Of a DNA stretch of 64,000 bases, positions 21,755 to 34,965 are shown in pieces (within the stretch, counting starts at the first letter, position 1; every line of letters begins with the position of its first letter). The stretch comes from Cardamine occulta (lineage: Eukaryota; Streptophyta; Magnoliopsida; Brassicales; Brassicaceae), in assembly GCA_028015245.1 (NCBI GenBank), contig CM051364.1, positions 21,985,768 to 22,049,767 of the forward strand, read 5' to 3'. Under the pieces are notes generated by a model, which was not told the origin of the DNA, did not search any database, and saw nothing but the letters and a program-made list of their open reading frames with translations. The translations under genes were made by a program, and so were the position numbers.

Positions 21755-23519
21755 ATGGACAGAGTTAATTGGAGAACTCAATTGCCACCTGATTCACGCC
21801 AGAAGATTACCAACAAGATGTAAGTTTGTTAAAGCTTGGAGTTCTGTTTCTGTAAAGTGTAAAGTTACCACATTTCCCCACCCGCACAATCCAGTTTAAT
21901 GTCGCATATTATCCCGTTGAAGTAGACAGTTTTTCTTTTTGCTATATTTACTTGATCATTAAGGTTTTTTTTGTCTTACTTGTGCAGATTCGAAACACTG
22001 AATAAGCACCTTCCATTTTCTGAACCAGAGGGGATTATCGAGCTCAAAAAAATTGCTGCCAGATTCGAGGATAAAGTATTCAGAAGTGCTGTTAACCAGG
22101 TTAATTCACCAATTTCCTAACATTTTAATTTTTGCTTCTTTATTTTGATAAATATAGAAATTTCTGAGGCAGTGACTTCACAATATGGAAAAATGAACCG
22201 AGTTTTGGTAACCCTTAAGCTTATTGCTTTGGCTGATGTCGTATCATGTGTTTTTTGGCCTCATCTTCCTTATTTAGAATGATTACCTTCAACAAATATC
22301 CGGGAAGATGCTGACTCTGGAGACTAAGTCGCAAAATGCAGCTGCTTCTTCCGCATCTTTTCTTGCTGCTAGTAATAACAGCCTACCCTTGGTTCTAGGT
22401 AAATAAAGGCTTTTCCTTTCTCCCAAGTTAAAGTCCTTCATGGCTTCATGTAGTAGCTGAAGCTTGTGTTGATGTTCTTAATTTTAATGCTTTCTGTTGA
22501 TGTAAGCTATGTATATGCCCTAGACTTGACACATAAGTGGGTGTCTTTGCATCAGTGTTTGTGGTCGCCTTCACCACCTCCTTTTTCATTTGAATTATTA
22601 TACTTGCTTTGCTATGCGTTTTGTTTTTCAGTTTTTGTTAATTCTGTTCTTGATGCTTTGTGAACATAGATATGGACAATGAAAATTCAGAGCCTTCTCT
22701 TCTGAACGGAGAACCTCCCATGAACACATGTGATTGGAGATCTCAACTGCTACCGGATTCACGCCAGAAAAATATTAACCAGTTGTAAGTTCATTAGTCA
22801 TATTTTCTCAGTCGCTAGTCATTTTGCTCCTACAAAGCCAGTTTAATGATAAAATTCTGTAGAAATAGAAGTTTACAACGTTTTGTCATATTGTCTTGAG
22901 CTATAAATATGTTTGTAGATAGTAAATTACTTGTCATTTGAGCAGAATGGAAACACTCAAAAAACATGTTCCATATTCTGGGCAAGAAGGAATTGAGGAG
23001 CTCATGAGAATTGCTGTCAGCTTCGAGGAAATGATTTTCAACACTGCTATAAACCAGGTTTCACTTTGATCTTCATCATTTTAGTTTTGGATGACATAGT
23101 GAAAGAGTGAAATATTGGTAGAACGGTGGAACGTAATTTATTCAGCTAAAACTCATTTTTATATATAGTAATTGAAATGAAGATGTATTTTTCCAAATGT
23201 TTACAGTTTACCCATGGAATAGCCTTTTTACTGCTAGGTAATGCAACACTGTCCGCGGATTACCAATCAAAACTTTTGATTCATTAGTGAGATCAAATAG
23301 ATAGCTTTCTATTCTAAGGCTATGGAAGAATGATATGAATTTTGGTACCTATGAACCTTCTTATTGTATGAGCCTCAAATCAATACATTTTGATTAAATT
23401 GCATGTGAACCTTTTCGTGATATAATCAAATCCCCTTTATGTATATTCTGTTTTATCTCGAGTTTCAGGCGGATTACCTTGGCAAAATATCGTTAAAGAT
23501 GCAGACTATGTATGTATAA
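21755..23519 (+). CDS. Double-KIX protein B (MED15a-like)
   Basis: Six exons: 21755-21819, 21988-22099, 22278-22398, 22670-22784, 22946-23057 and 23469-23519, giving 191 aa. Exon 3 ends in phase 1 and splices in frame into the second KIX, although an alternative unspliced reading stops at 22404. KIX 1 begins MDRVNWRTQLPPDSRQKITN and is class 1 (KHLPFSEPEGI). KIX 2 is class 2 (KHVPYSGQEGIEELMRIAV, EEMIFNTAIN) and ends early after DYLGKISLKMQTMYV. The 112-bp middle exon of each KIX has exactly the length seen in MED15a. No other MED15 region is present. Likely a nuclear activator-binding miniprotein, if expressed. Confidence 0.72.
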
Positions 23520-24715
23520 CGACGACTAAAACTAAAAGCAATAAGGAGCATTCTAAGCGGTCAGTTTCGTTTAAAACTTTCAGGGCGATCATGTGTATGT
23601 ATATAAAGAACACAGCGTGTGAAGCCTTGAAAAACCTGCAAAAAGTTTTTAAGGCATGCGTAAAAATGTCAAATATATCTATTGTATACAGTTCTCGTTT
23701 CTCCTATTATCTTTTTTTCCCCCAAAATGATATTATATCAAGCTACAACCGTTTTGGAAGAACCATGTATGTCAACAGAACCAAATAGATCTATAAAGTT
23801 ACTATTGTTTCCAAAGATGAAACAATGATGCACCTAAAGATCTATTTTACCAAAGAAACATCACTCTAATTATCTGTACGCGTTTCTTTACCACGAATAT
23901 AAAATTTTCAAGAAGGACAAAAGTCTCTTTAATTGGTAAGAACAAAAGCTAATTTACTTAACTATATTTCACAACATTTCTTCTTTTATTGGTTGATTTC
24001 TTTATTATTATATTGACTTCTTATCTTTGGACTCTCCATCTTATATGTAAACATTTTCCAATTGCCATTTTATGAATTTTTATTATGAATAAAATATTTT
24101 TGTTTCTTTTCTGATAATGAGAATAAATTTCGATAAAAAGGACTTTTCGTTTATTTGGGCCTATTTATGCTTACGCTCTATGGGTCACTTCACATATTTT
24201 CTATTAAAATGGGCCAGACTATAAAAGCCCTAATATCTGACTTCAATTTCTCATTTCCCGTTGTTCTTCCGCTCTTTGAACCCAGAAAGTGCGAAATCTC
24301 GTCGATTTGAGGTGAAACCTTCGAATTGCGATTATCTTTAGTTTTTGCCTTTGTTCAATCTAGGCTTTGCTTCTGTTATTTTCTCTCTTGCGGTCTTGTT
24401 TTCTTACAATTAGTAGCATAGATGAAGTTTTCTTTTTGGTCTGATCAGTGAACGAAACTGGTTTTGTTCTGATTTAATTCCAACTCCATAATAATCTATT
24501 GTCTTGTGCTTCGTTATCTATTGGATTGGTGATGCCACCATTACAATCTACCTTCTGATGGATCAAAGTTCTGATTTTTATCTCATTGTGCGCTTTAAAT
24601 ATACAATAATCTTTTTTCCCCCATTTGTTATGCATTTTGTTTGGTCTGTTTCAGTTGAGTTAGAAGTATAGTATTGATGCTATGTTCTTCGTTTTTTGTA
24701 AATACAGGACAGTTG
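23520..24715. other. Spacer and promoter of the third KIX-pair gene
   Basis: A small frame at 23591-23788 has no recognisable content. From about 24156 the duplicated promoter and leader recur; the leader ATTTGAGGTGAAACCTTCGAAT near 24306 is closely matched before MED15a near 27957. Confidence 0.5.
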
Positions 24716-26344
24716 ATGGGGCCTTCTCTTCCGAATGGAGAACCTGCTATGAACTGGAGAACTAAATTTCACTCTGTTGAACGTGAGAGGATGGTCAACA
24801 TGATGTTAGTTTATTATATCTTGCTTTGTACCATTTTTATGGTTTCACAGTTCACTAACCTATGCTCTTGTTTGTTACTTTACCGATTACTGTTTGCGTT
24901 AGAATTGAAACACTAAAGAAACAACACCTTCCGTTTTCTGGACCAAAGGGAATTAACGAGCACAGGAAAATTGCCTCCAGATTTGAGGAGAAAGTTTTCA
25001 GCAATGCTCCTAACCTGGTTTGTCAAATGTCATCTGAAGATATCTTTTTTTGTTTTCTTTGTTTATGTTGTGTTGTAAGCATAGCAATTTCCACATCATA
25101 GAAAAGAACTGACTTTTTTGTACCCGTAACTTTTATTGTTGAATAGTGTTAGCCGTTGTATACCTTCCTGATTGCTGTCATATTTTGCGTTTTGGTCTAA
25201 TGTTCCTTCTATTTTTTGAGTCTCAGACTGATTATCTTCGCAAAATATCCTTAGAGATGCTGTCGATAGAAACCACGGTTAGAAATGCAGCTGATTCTTC
25301 AACATCTATCCCTGATGCTTATGATAGCACACCCTTGAATTCCGGTACTAACAATCAAGCTCGTCATGCTCTTTTTCCCTAAGCCTAGGAAACTTAACAC
25401 TGGATTCCTTCATCTTGCATTAAAAGATTGTTTTGTTCTTTTTACTTGAAGAGAATCAAGAATAACATTTGTACATTAAGTTTATGCATTGAAGTTTTGT
25501 CTATTACTCAACAAAATAAAAAAGATAATGGAGATAGAAAATTCGAGATCAGTTGCATCCATTTTCCCACTTCATTTGTTTGTTCTTGATGCTTTGTTCA
25601 TTGTGGTCTGTGAACATTGGTCATCTTACCATAAACACAGGTGATTGGAGAACTCATCAGTCACCAGATTCACGCCAGAAGAATATCAATAAGCTGTGAG
25701 TTTATTTTTGTCTTTTCAAAGTTGTCAAATTCTCTCAATCGCTAGTCATTTACTCCTACAAAGCCAGTTTAATTCTAAAGTTCTGTAAAAATAGAAGGTT
25801 ACAACGTTTTGTCATATTGCCTTGAGATATAAATATTTGTATAGATAAGTAAATTACTTGTTATTTTTGAGCAGAATGGAAACACTAAAGAAACATGTTC
25901 CACATTCTGGGCAAGAAGGAATTGACGAGCTCATGAGAATTGCTGTCAGCTTCGAGGAATTGATTTTCAACACTGCTATAACTCAGGTTTCACTTTCCTC
26001 TGTGATCATTTTATTTTTGGCTCCACATTGTTAATAGACTAATAGTAGAATATTGGAAGATGGGTGGAATAAAATTAGGAAAATCAATTCAACCGTTTGT
26101 GGATTAACAATCAAAACTTTTTATTCTTTTGTGTGATAAAACAGTAGCTTTCTCTTCTAAGGCAATGGAAAAAAGATCTGACTTTTGGTAGCTATGAACC
26201 TTATTATTGTATGAACCCCAATTATGTATAATACCTTCTTAATACCATCTCCTTGTATTTTGATATTCTGTCTATTTCGAGTTTCAGGTGGATTACTTTC
26301 GCAAAATATCGTTAAAGATGGTGGCTGTGGAAGAGGGAAACTAA
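24716..26344 (+). CDS. Double-KIX protein C (MED15a-like)
   Basis: Six exons: 24716-24804, 24903-25017, 25227-25344, 25641-25695, 25875-25986 and 26288-26344 (TAA), giving 181 aa. KIX 1 (class 1) starts MGPSLPNGEPAMNWRTKF and has one extra codon in its middle exon (KKQHLPFSGPKGINEHRKIA), making it 115 bp instead of 112. KIX 2 (class 2) reads WRTHQSPDSRQKNINKL, KHVPHSGQEGIDELMRIAV and ends DYFRKISLKMVAVEEGN. As in gene B, exon 3 ends in phase 1 so that KIX 1 joins KIX 2 in frame; without that splice the protein would stop at about 25381. Introns also match those of gene B, for example ACAACGTTTTGTCATATTG near 22876 and 25801, showing recent duplication. Confidence 0.72.
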
Positions 26345-28411
26345 TTCAATTGTCGGTCAAGAGGCGGGGCGTTTGAATTTGGCAATTGCGTTTGAAACTT
26401 GAGACACCTTGAAGGCCTTGAGAAACCTGTAAGTTTAAGGCATGAATATGTCAAATGTATCCATTGATCAAACACCATATCTCGTTTCTCTAATATCAAC
26501 AAGGAAAAAAGCATTTTTTGCGAAAAATATAAATTAGTTGTTTTCTCTTTCAAAAGTTCAACTTAACTACATTTTATTCTAATATTCAATTTTGTAGCAG
26601 GGAGCTAAAGATGCATCACACAATTAGTAACTGACATGTTTACTATTGAATTCAATGGTTGGAGGCTTGCAGCAGCAATAAACATATATTACCTAATCCA
26701 ACTATGATTATTTTTGTAATGAATACGTAGGGAAAAATGAAAGTGACATTTTTTTTTTTTTAATTAGAAAACACCAGAGACACTAAAGACTCCTCTGTGA
26801 ACATATACAAGTCACATTCTGTTATACATTTCAATGTTGTTGTTGTTTTTTTTTTTTTTTTGGTTTAAGGTGAAATTTATCGATGAAATTTTCTTATGTA
26901 CAAATTACAAAACCATAGAGAATCGTTCAATGTTGTTAACAGCGTTCAACGTTAGACTCTTCCGCATCCATCGAGTCGTATGACTTCCAGATACATGTGG
27001 TGTGTGTAATTGTTGGAGGCTCTTCATTGTGCTTCACATCCACGTGTTATTAGCGGATTCAACGAAGTTTACTTCCAACAATTATAGTATAATATATCAA
27101 TTAACAAAAAAAAACAATTATCGTATAATTATTATTTAGATATTAAATGACTAAAAGAAATTTGTAATATTTAATGACTAAAACATTTGTAACTTTACTT
27201 TCTAAAATTTCCAAATAACTAATTAACTTTATAAAAAAATTAAGTTTTCAAAGAAGTCTTTGACTCTTGAGATATTATTACAAAATCAGCCAACACATTG
27301 CAAAACTGCAGATTAAAGGTTTTAATCTTTTGTAATATCCCAAGTGATAGTAAAGTTTGCATATGTTTTAGATTTGACAAAAGTAAAAAACTTCTAACCA
27401 ATGTTTATATGAGAACTAGAGTTTTAAGTAACTTGCGTATACACTATTGCAAATTTTATAAGTACGAAATTATTTGATGGATAATGAATTTAAAAGAACT
27501 TAATTGCCTCAGACGATCGACAAATGTGGGTTCTATGAAAAATTCTATGTGATGATTATCCTAAACTTAAGTAGATTATATAATTCATAAATCATAATGT
27601 ACAAATTTCTAATGCAATTTTCACATTAGGCAATAATTCTAGCTGATTTGAACCTTGAAAACTGTATATACCATTGGTGCAAGTAGACTTTTTTTATATA
27701 AAACAATTTTCATTGCAGGAAAAAAAATTCTTGTCATAAGCGAAACTGCTCGGACACCTTTGTCAGGTGATATATGAGGAAGAAGTTTGCTCTGTCTTTT
27801 GCCCAAACGATCCTATTTTGTTCATTCGTTTCTCGATCTAGCTAAACCCTAATCTGTCTCCAATTTCCCCTTTTCTCAGCTCTTATCCTAAAATCAAACC
27901 CTAATCGCTGCTGAAACCTTGACCGTCAAACGCGAAATCTCATCATTAGTCTCTGAATTTGAGGTGAAATATTCGAATCTCAATTTTTTTTTTTTTTTTT
28001 GTGCTGAAGCCTTGCTTTTTTAGAATTTTCTCTTGTGATCGGGATTCCATAGAAGATTTACACTATCGCCCTATGTAGCTGGATTTGGGTCTCGTTTATT
28101 GCAATTAGAACTTTGTTGATGTAATAGAGTATGCTTAATTGTTTTCCTGGATTCTCGTTTTGAGATAGGCTATTTGAGGTTTAGTTTATGTCTTTGTGCT
28201 ACGAACAGAAAAAGAAAGAAGTGTTTACAGGTTAAAAATTGAAACTTTAGCTGATCAACAAGAAATTGTGAGTGTCAATCTAATCCATGTTTTGGTTCCT
28301 CAATTTTTTTGGGATAATCTGTTTTTAGTGTCATGTTTTGGTTTCTCTGTTTTAGTTGAGTTAGAGATGTCTACTTACTATAGATACTTGGTTGTAAACA
28401 CAGGACACTTG
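26345..28411. other. Spacer, MED15a promoter and 5' leader
   Basis: About 1.4 kb of AT-rich sequence without a recognisable gene, then the MED15a promoter. A probable non-coding first exon ends near 27968 (TTTGAG before GTGAAA), and the exon carrying the ATG opens at 28404 after AAACACAG. Confidence 0.5.
27844..27904 (+). promoter_or_regulatory. Two telo-box motifs in the MED15a leader
   Basis: AAACCCTAA occurs at 27844-27852 and 27896-27904. Telo-boxes are common near transcription starts of plant growth and translation genes. Confidence 0.5.
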
Positions 28412-31400
28412 ATGGATAATAATAACAATTGGAGGCCTTCTCTTCCAAATGGAGAACCTGCCATGGACACTGCTGACTGGAGAACTCAATTGCCACCTGA
28501 TTCTCGCCAGAAGATTGTCAACAAGATGTAAGTTTAATAATATACCTGCTGTTACATCTCTACAAAGTTTCCATCTTTCCCACTCTTGCCGCGTTTTTTA
28601 TACGCCAGCTAAATCTGTAGAAATAGAAGGTTATTTATTATGGTGTCATAGTTCCTTGACCAATACTTACTGTTTTTTTTACTTATTTACTTGCCACTTG
28701 CGCAGAATGGAAACACTAAAGAAGCACCTTCCATTTTCTGGTCCAGAGGGAATCAACGAGCTCAGGAGAATTGCTGCCAGATTCGAGGAGAAAATTTTCA
28801 GTGGCGCTGTTAACCAGGTAACTAACCGTCCGCTGAACCTATATTTTTGCTTCGTTAGTTTGGTAAATATTAAGATTTCTGAGGCAATGGACTCCACTAC
28901 ATGGGAAAGAACTGACTTTTTGTTCCCATATAGCTTAGCCCCAATATTTTTTATATCGACTTTCAGACTGATTACCTTCGGAAAATATCCATGAAGATGC
29001 TGACTATGGAAACTAAATCGCAAAATGCAGCTGGTTCTTCCTCATCTATCCCTTCCGCTAATAATGGCACATCCATGGATTCAAGTAATCACAATTCTCA
29101 AGCATGTTGCATTTACTGCTTAAGTCTGTTTATTTTGTTTTATGGATAATTGTTCATCTAATTTGCTGCTGTTTTACCTTTCCTTGAGTAGTACCCACCA
29201 ATCAAGGGCACCTTCTTCCAGGAGCTTTACCAACCAACCAATCTCAAGCACCTCAGCCGTTACTGTCCCAAACCATGCAGAATAATACAGCCTCTGGAAT
29301 GACGGGTTCTACTGCTTTACCATCTTCCATGCCACCGGTTTCTTCCATAACCAATAATAACGTCACAAGCGTTGTAAACCAGAATTCCAATATGCAAAAT
29401 GTAGCTGGAATGTTGCAAGATTCATCTGGGCAGCATGGCCTTTCATCAAACATGTTTTCAGGATCCCAAAGGCAGATGCTGGGCAGGCCACATGGTATGT
29501 CTTCACAGCAGCAACAGGAGCCGCAGAGTGCACAATATCTTTATCAGCAGAAGCTACAGCAGCAACTTCTCACGCAGAATTTTCAGTCGGGGAATGTCTC
29601 CAATCCCAATTCGCTTTTGCCATCACACATGCAACAACAGCAACAAAATGTGCTGCAGCCTAATCAACTGCATTCCTCTCAACAGCCTGGTGTTCCAACA
29701 TCTGCTACGCAACCCTCCACTGTGAACTCAGCTCCTCTCCAAGGTCTACACACGAATCAGCAATCAAGTCCGCAATTGTCTGCTCAGACGACGCAATCTA
29801 TACTTCGCCAGCATCAATCGTCGCTGCTAAGGCCACACCCGCAATCACAACAAACCTCTGGCATCCATCAGCAGCAAACTTCATTGCCGCAGCAATCAAT
29901 TTCTCCTCTACAACAGCAGCAAACACAAATGTTGCGGCAACAAGCTGAAAATAGCTCAGGCATCCAACAGAAGCAGATGATGGGGCAGCATGTTGTTGGG
30001 GATATGCAGCAGCAACATCAGCAGAGGTTACTGAACCAACACAATAATATTATGAACATTCAACAGCAGCAGTCGCAGCAGCAACCACTGCAGCAGCCAC
30101 AGCAGCAGCAGAAACAGCAGACACAGGCCCAGCAGCAGTTGATGTCTCAACAAAACAGCCTTCAGGCAACGCATCAGCAACCACTGGGGAGTCAAAGCAA
30201 TGTTACAGGATTGCAGCAACCACAACAACAGTTGCTCAGTTCCCAGGTTGGCAATTCAAGCTTGCAGACTAACCAGCACTCAGTGCACATGTTATCACAA
30301 CCAACGGTTGGGCTGCAGCGAACACATCAGGCTAGCCATGGCTTGTTTTCTTCTCAGGGTCAACAGTCACAAAATCAGCCATCCCAACAGCAGATGATGC
30401 CCCAGCTTCAATCGCATCATCAGCAGCTAGGTTTGCAACAACAACCTAATCTGCTACAACAGGATGTGCAACAAAGGCTACAAGCTGCAGGCCAAGTCAC
30501 AGGTTCCCTGCTTCCACCTCAAAATGTAGTGAACCAACAGAGACAGTTATATCAATCCCAAAGAACCCTTCCAGAGATGCCTTCATGTATGTTTTTGCAT
30601 CCTTTTGAATACTTTAGGTTCTGATATTTTACCTAATCTCTAAGCTGGATCTGATGTTGAACAAACCCCGTTTTATAATTCTTAGCATCGCTGGATTCAA
30701 CGGCACAGACCGAAAGTGCAAATGGAGGTGATTGGCAAGAGGAGGTTTTTCAAAAGGTACTTCTCTCTGTTTGCTACATCTTTATCAATTCTGGCTACAC
30801 TTGTTAAATCTTCAAGTGATAGATGCAACAATGCAGGTGATCTTACATTGATATCACCATGCTGAGTAATTGTATAACCATAGTGCTTGTCTTTGTAGAT
30901 CAAATCCATGAAAGAGACGTACTTACCAGATCTGAACGAAATCTACCAGAGAGTTGCAGCCAAGTTGCAGCAAGTAAGTTATAGTTTCTTTTTTTTACTA
31001 GGAAAATAGTTTACAGGTGTGTCCTCTGGAACAGTAGTAAGTACGTTATGAGGAGTGTTATGGGTTCAATGCAAGATTAGTTTATTGCAAAAGAACGTCA
31101 TACAACTTTGGAGTCTTGTTATCCATTTAATGAAAAATGCTCTTCAGACTCGTATTCTTACAAACTGTTCACTAGAAAATCAACCCTCTGATATTTTTGT
31201 TCCTTCCCAAACTTACAGAAGTTGTAGCTTGTATCTATGTGTTTGTTTCTCTTCTTATTGAACATGATCCCCTTTCTCTCAAGCAGGATTCAATTCCACA
31301 GCAACAAAGATCAGATCAGTTTGAGAAATTGAAACAATTAAAGATAATGTTGGAGCGAATGATACTATTCCTCTCTGTTTCAAAGAGCAATATCATGCCC

Positions 31401-33962
31401 GCATTAAAGGATAAGGTGGCTTATTATGAGAAGCAGATTATAGGTTTCTTAAATATTCACAGGCCGAGGAAGACAGTACAGCAAGGGCAGCTTCCGCATT
31501 CTCAGATGCAGCCTATGCAGCAATCGCAATCTGAGACCGTTCAAGATCAATCTCATGATAATCAAACAAATCCGCAGATGCAATCAATGACCATGCAAGG
31601 CGCTGGGCCAAGGGCTCAACAAAGCAGTCTGCCAAATATGCAGAACAATGTTCTATCGTCTCGTCCTGGAGGTTCAGCTCCACAGCAGAACATTCCCAGT
31701 CCCATTCCGGCTTCTAGTTTAGAACCAGGCCAAGGAAATGCATTGAATAATGGCCAGCAAGTTGCCATGGGATCCATGCAACAAAATAATTCTCAAAAAG
31801 TAAATAATAGTTCTGCCTTGTCTCAAAGTGGGTTAAGCACGCTGCAGTCTAATGTTAATCAACCCCAGTTAGGTTCCAGTTTGCTTCAGCATCAGCACCT
31901 GAAGCAACAGCAAGACCAACAAATGACGCAGCAGTTGAAACAGCAATTTCAACAGCGCCAGATGCAGCAGCAGCAGCAGCTACTACAGAAGCAGCAGGTA
32001 ATTCATCAGCAGCAACAACAGCAACAGCAACAGTTGCAAGCACGACAGCAAGCGGCACAATTACAGCAGATGAATGATATGAATGATTTGACCGCGCGGC
32101 AGGGAATGAATGTCAGTCGTGGGATGTTTCAGCAACATTCTCTGCAGGGTCAGCGTGCTACTTATCCTCTTCAACAGTTAAAATCAGGGTCCCAGCTTTC
32201 TGTTTCGTCGCCTCAACTTCTGCAAGGTGCATCTCCTCAGATGTCACAGCCACATTTGTCTCCTCAGGTTGACCAGAAAAATCTGTCATCTGTCAACAAG
32301 ATGGGGACTCCATCGCAACCTGCAAACTCCCCTTTTGTTGTCCCATCTCCTTCAACCCCCTTGGCTCCGTCCCCCATGCAAGTTGATTCTGAGAAACCTT
32401 CTGGTGCTTCTTCGTTGGCAATGGGAAATATTGCACGTCAACAAGCAACTAGCATGCAAGGTGTAGTTCATTCCCTTGCAATTGGCACTCCAGGAATCTC
32501 TGCCTCTCCTCTACTTCAGGAGTTTACTAGTCCTGATGGAAATAATTTAAATCCTTTGACAAGTACATCTGGAAAACTGAGTGCTACTGAGCTGCCTATG
32601 GATCGCCTTATTAGAGCCGTAAGTAACATTCCTAATTTTGAAGGGTATATCGCTACAGGACGGTGTTATTTCTGCCATCCCTCTTTTGTAGAAGAAACAT
32701 TGTTCTGATCATGATGTATACTTTCTGTTGTTTTCAGGTGAAGTCCATCTCACCCCAAGCGCTTTCTTCTGCAGTAAGTGACATCGGATCGGTTGTAAGT
32801 ATGGTTGATAGGATAGCTGGTTCAGCCCCAGGAAACGGTTCGAGAGCTTCAGTTGGCGAGGACTTGGTTGCAATGACTAAGTGCCGTCTCCAAGCTAGAA
32901 ACTTCATGACACAAGAGGGAATGATGGCAACCAAGAAAATGAAGCGTCACACAACCGCAATGCCACTAAGCATGGCTTCACTGGGCGGAAGTGTTGGTGA
33001 TAACTACAAGCAGTTTGCTGGTTCAGAAACATCAGATCTGGAATCTACTGCGACTTCCGATGGCAAGAAGGCAAGAACTGAGGTATGTTTTCAGTTAGAC
33101 TTCCCTTAGGTATATCTGAAAATTGACACACACAACTAAGAACATTTGGAAGCACAAGGTTTCAATTTTCTTATTTTGAAGACTCAATCTTGGACTGCAG
33201 ACTGAGCATGCCCTTTTGGAGGAAATCAAGGAAATAAACCAGCGGCTTATAGATACAGTTGTTGAGATTAGTGATGATGAAGATGCTTCTGATCCTAGTG
33301 AAGGAGCAACATCAAGCAAAGGGTGTGAAGGAACAACAGTTAGATTCTCGTTTATAGCTGTTTCTCTCAGCCCAGCCTTGAAGGCTCATCTCTCATCGAC
33401 ACAAACAGTAAGCATAAATCATCTACTTAACGTTTTGTCAAAAGATCATTTCATTTATCCTTTTCGTTAAATATGTTTTGTGCTTCTATTACAGTCTCCT
33501 ATTCAACCATTGCGTCTGCTGGTTCCTTGTAGCTACCCCAACGGTTCTCTATCTCTTCTGGATAAGCTCCCAGTCGAAACCAGGTACAAGAAAGATCTTT
33601 CAGTCTCAAGTAAATAGAAAACTAAATCTTTTATACCGAGTCGAGCAAACTTCTACCATATAGTTAAAATCTTCTCCAAAACCATGTCTCTAGAAACTCT
33701 CTATAAGAACTTGCCTCATCTTCTTACCTTAATACGGTCTGGTTTCTTGAACAGCAAAGAGAACGAGGACCTCTCGACCAAAGCTATGGCGAGGTTCAAC
33801 ATATTGCTAAGAAGTTTGTCACAGCCAATGTCGCTCAAAGACATAGCCAAGACATGGGACGCTTGTGCTCGGACTGTGATCTGTGAGTACGCACAGCAAT
33901 TTGGTGGTGGGACTTTCAGCTCAAAATATGGCACTTGGGAGAAATTTGTAGCTGCTTCCTGA
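28412..33962 (+). CDS. MED15A: Mediator subunit 15a (KIX, Gln-rich, MED15 C-terminus)
   Basis: Eleven coding exons: 28412-28527, 28706-28817, 28967-29084, 29192-30586, 30686-30756, 30899-30973, 31287-32618, 32738-33082, 33201-33407, 33495-33583 and 33755-33962. They give 1355 aa with every phase in agreement. MED15 is a tail-module subunit of Mediator and passes signals from activators to RNA polymerase II; the A. thaliana gene At1g15780 (NRB4) acts in salicylic-acid responses and lipid gene control. Residues 20-100 are the KIX domain. Residues 100-580 are glutamine-rich. A helical module follows (NGGDWQEEVFQK, IKSMKETYLPDLNEIYQRV, then KLKQLKIMLERMILFLSVSK). A second Gln-rich part leads to the conserved C-terminus (VKSISPQALSSAVSDIGSVV to GGTFSSKYGTWEKFVAAS). 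This looks like the parent of the partial copies on both sides. Confidence 0.95.
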
Positions 33963-34424
33963 ATCTGATGGATAGTCAAATGGTAACTCTTGTGATTCAC
34001 TTACTTACCGTTTCATGTCAAAGCTATAGAAAAGCTAAAAAGGCTTCTTCCTTTTTTTTCCCCATATTTTGGTGTATAGTAAAAGTTTTTCTTGCCCATA
34101 TGTGATTGGGCTTTATCTATCTATTAGCCTAAGCTTATGTTGTATTATTGAATATTTTTCCAATTATATACCTCTATAAACTTTGTGCATGTATAATGTA
34201 TGTTGTGAATCTCGTTAGTATATTCGTCATTTTCTTCATCTTTTAGTGAAAATTACCCCCTTTTTGGGTCATTCAGAATGTTTACGAATGTGTATTTTGA
34301 GATTTGTTAATACGTATTTTGAGATCATTTAGAAGAGCAACAACGTGATGATGAAATTTACACTTTTTTTTCTCTGGTCAGTTGTCACAATCAGATTTAC
34401 TTATTATTAGCAGGGACTTATTAT

Positions 34425-34965
34425 TAGCAGGGCCGTGCGTAGGAAGAAAAATTTTAAACATTTGTCTAGGACCCTGTTTTATTTATAAAATTTTAGAGTC
34501 TTAAATATCAAAATATTTAGTGATCTAATGGTTTTAAAGATACCTCAAAGTATATCTCCATTCAGTTTCAAATCTTTATCATTGGTTTTTTAAATCTTTC
34601 ATTGTTCATAATTAATTTTTGCGGCCAATACATGTTTATTTTTTTGTATTTACCATACTTTTTATTTTCATTCATTCTTTAATTATTTTTACTTATAAAT
34701 TTTACCAATAATTTATTTTAATTATTTTTTACAAACATAATTTTAAAAAATCAATTTAGTTTCTTTTATGATCCTTTTATAGTTTTTTTCTTAGAAAAAT
34801 ATTATTCACAAATTTCATAATTCATTATCATAATCATATAGAAAATATATTAATTACAGTTATTTTAATCTTAAAATTAGTATTAACAAATCATGTAGAG
34901 TATTATTATTTTTAGCCTAGGGTCCTAAAATCTCTAGGAACGGTTCTGATCGTCAGAATATAAAA
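34425..34965. mobile_element. Possible non-autonomous TIR element remnant
   Basis: The left part reads CAGGGCCGTGCGTAGG and GTCTAGGACCCTG; the right part reads TAGGGTCCTAAAATC and AGGAACGGTTCTG. These are imperfect inverted copies of each other around an AT-rich core of about 450 bp. A short direct duplication (ACTTATTATTAGCAGG) lies at the left edge. The element type is not certain. Confidence 0.3.

Noticed and set aside
29192..32058. Leucine- and alanine-rich minus-strand frames opposite MED15a
   Set aside because: Complements of CAG/CAA glutamine runs.
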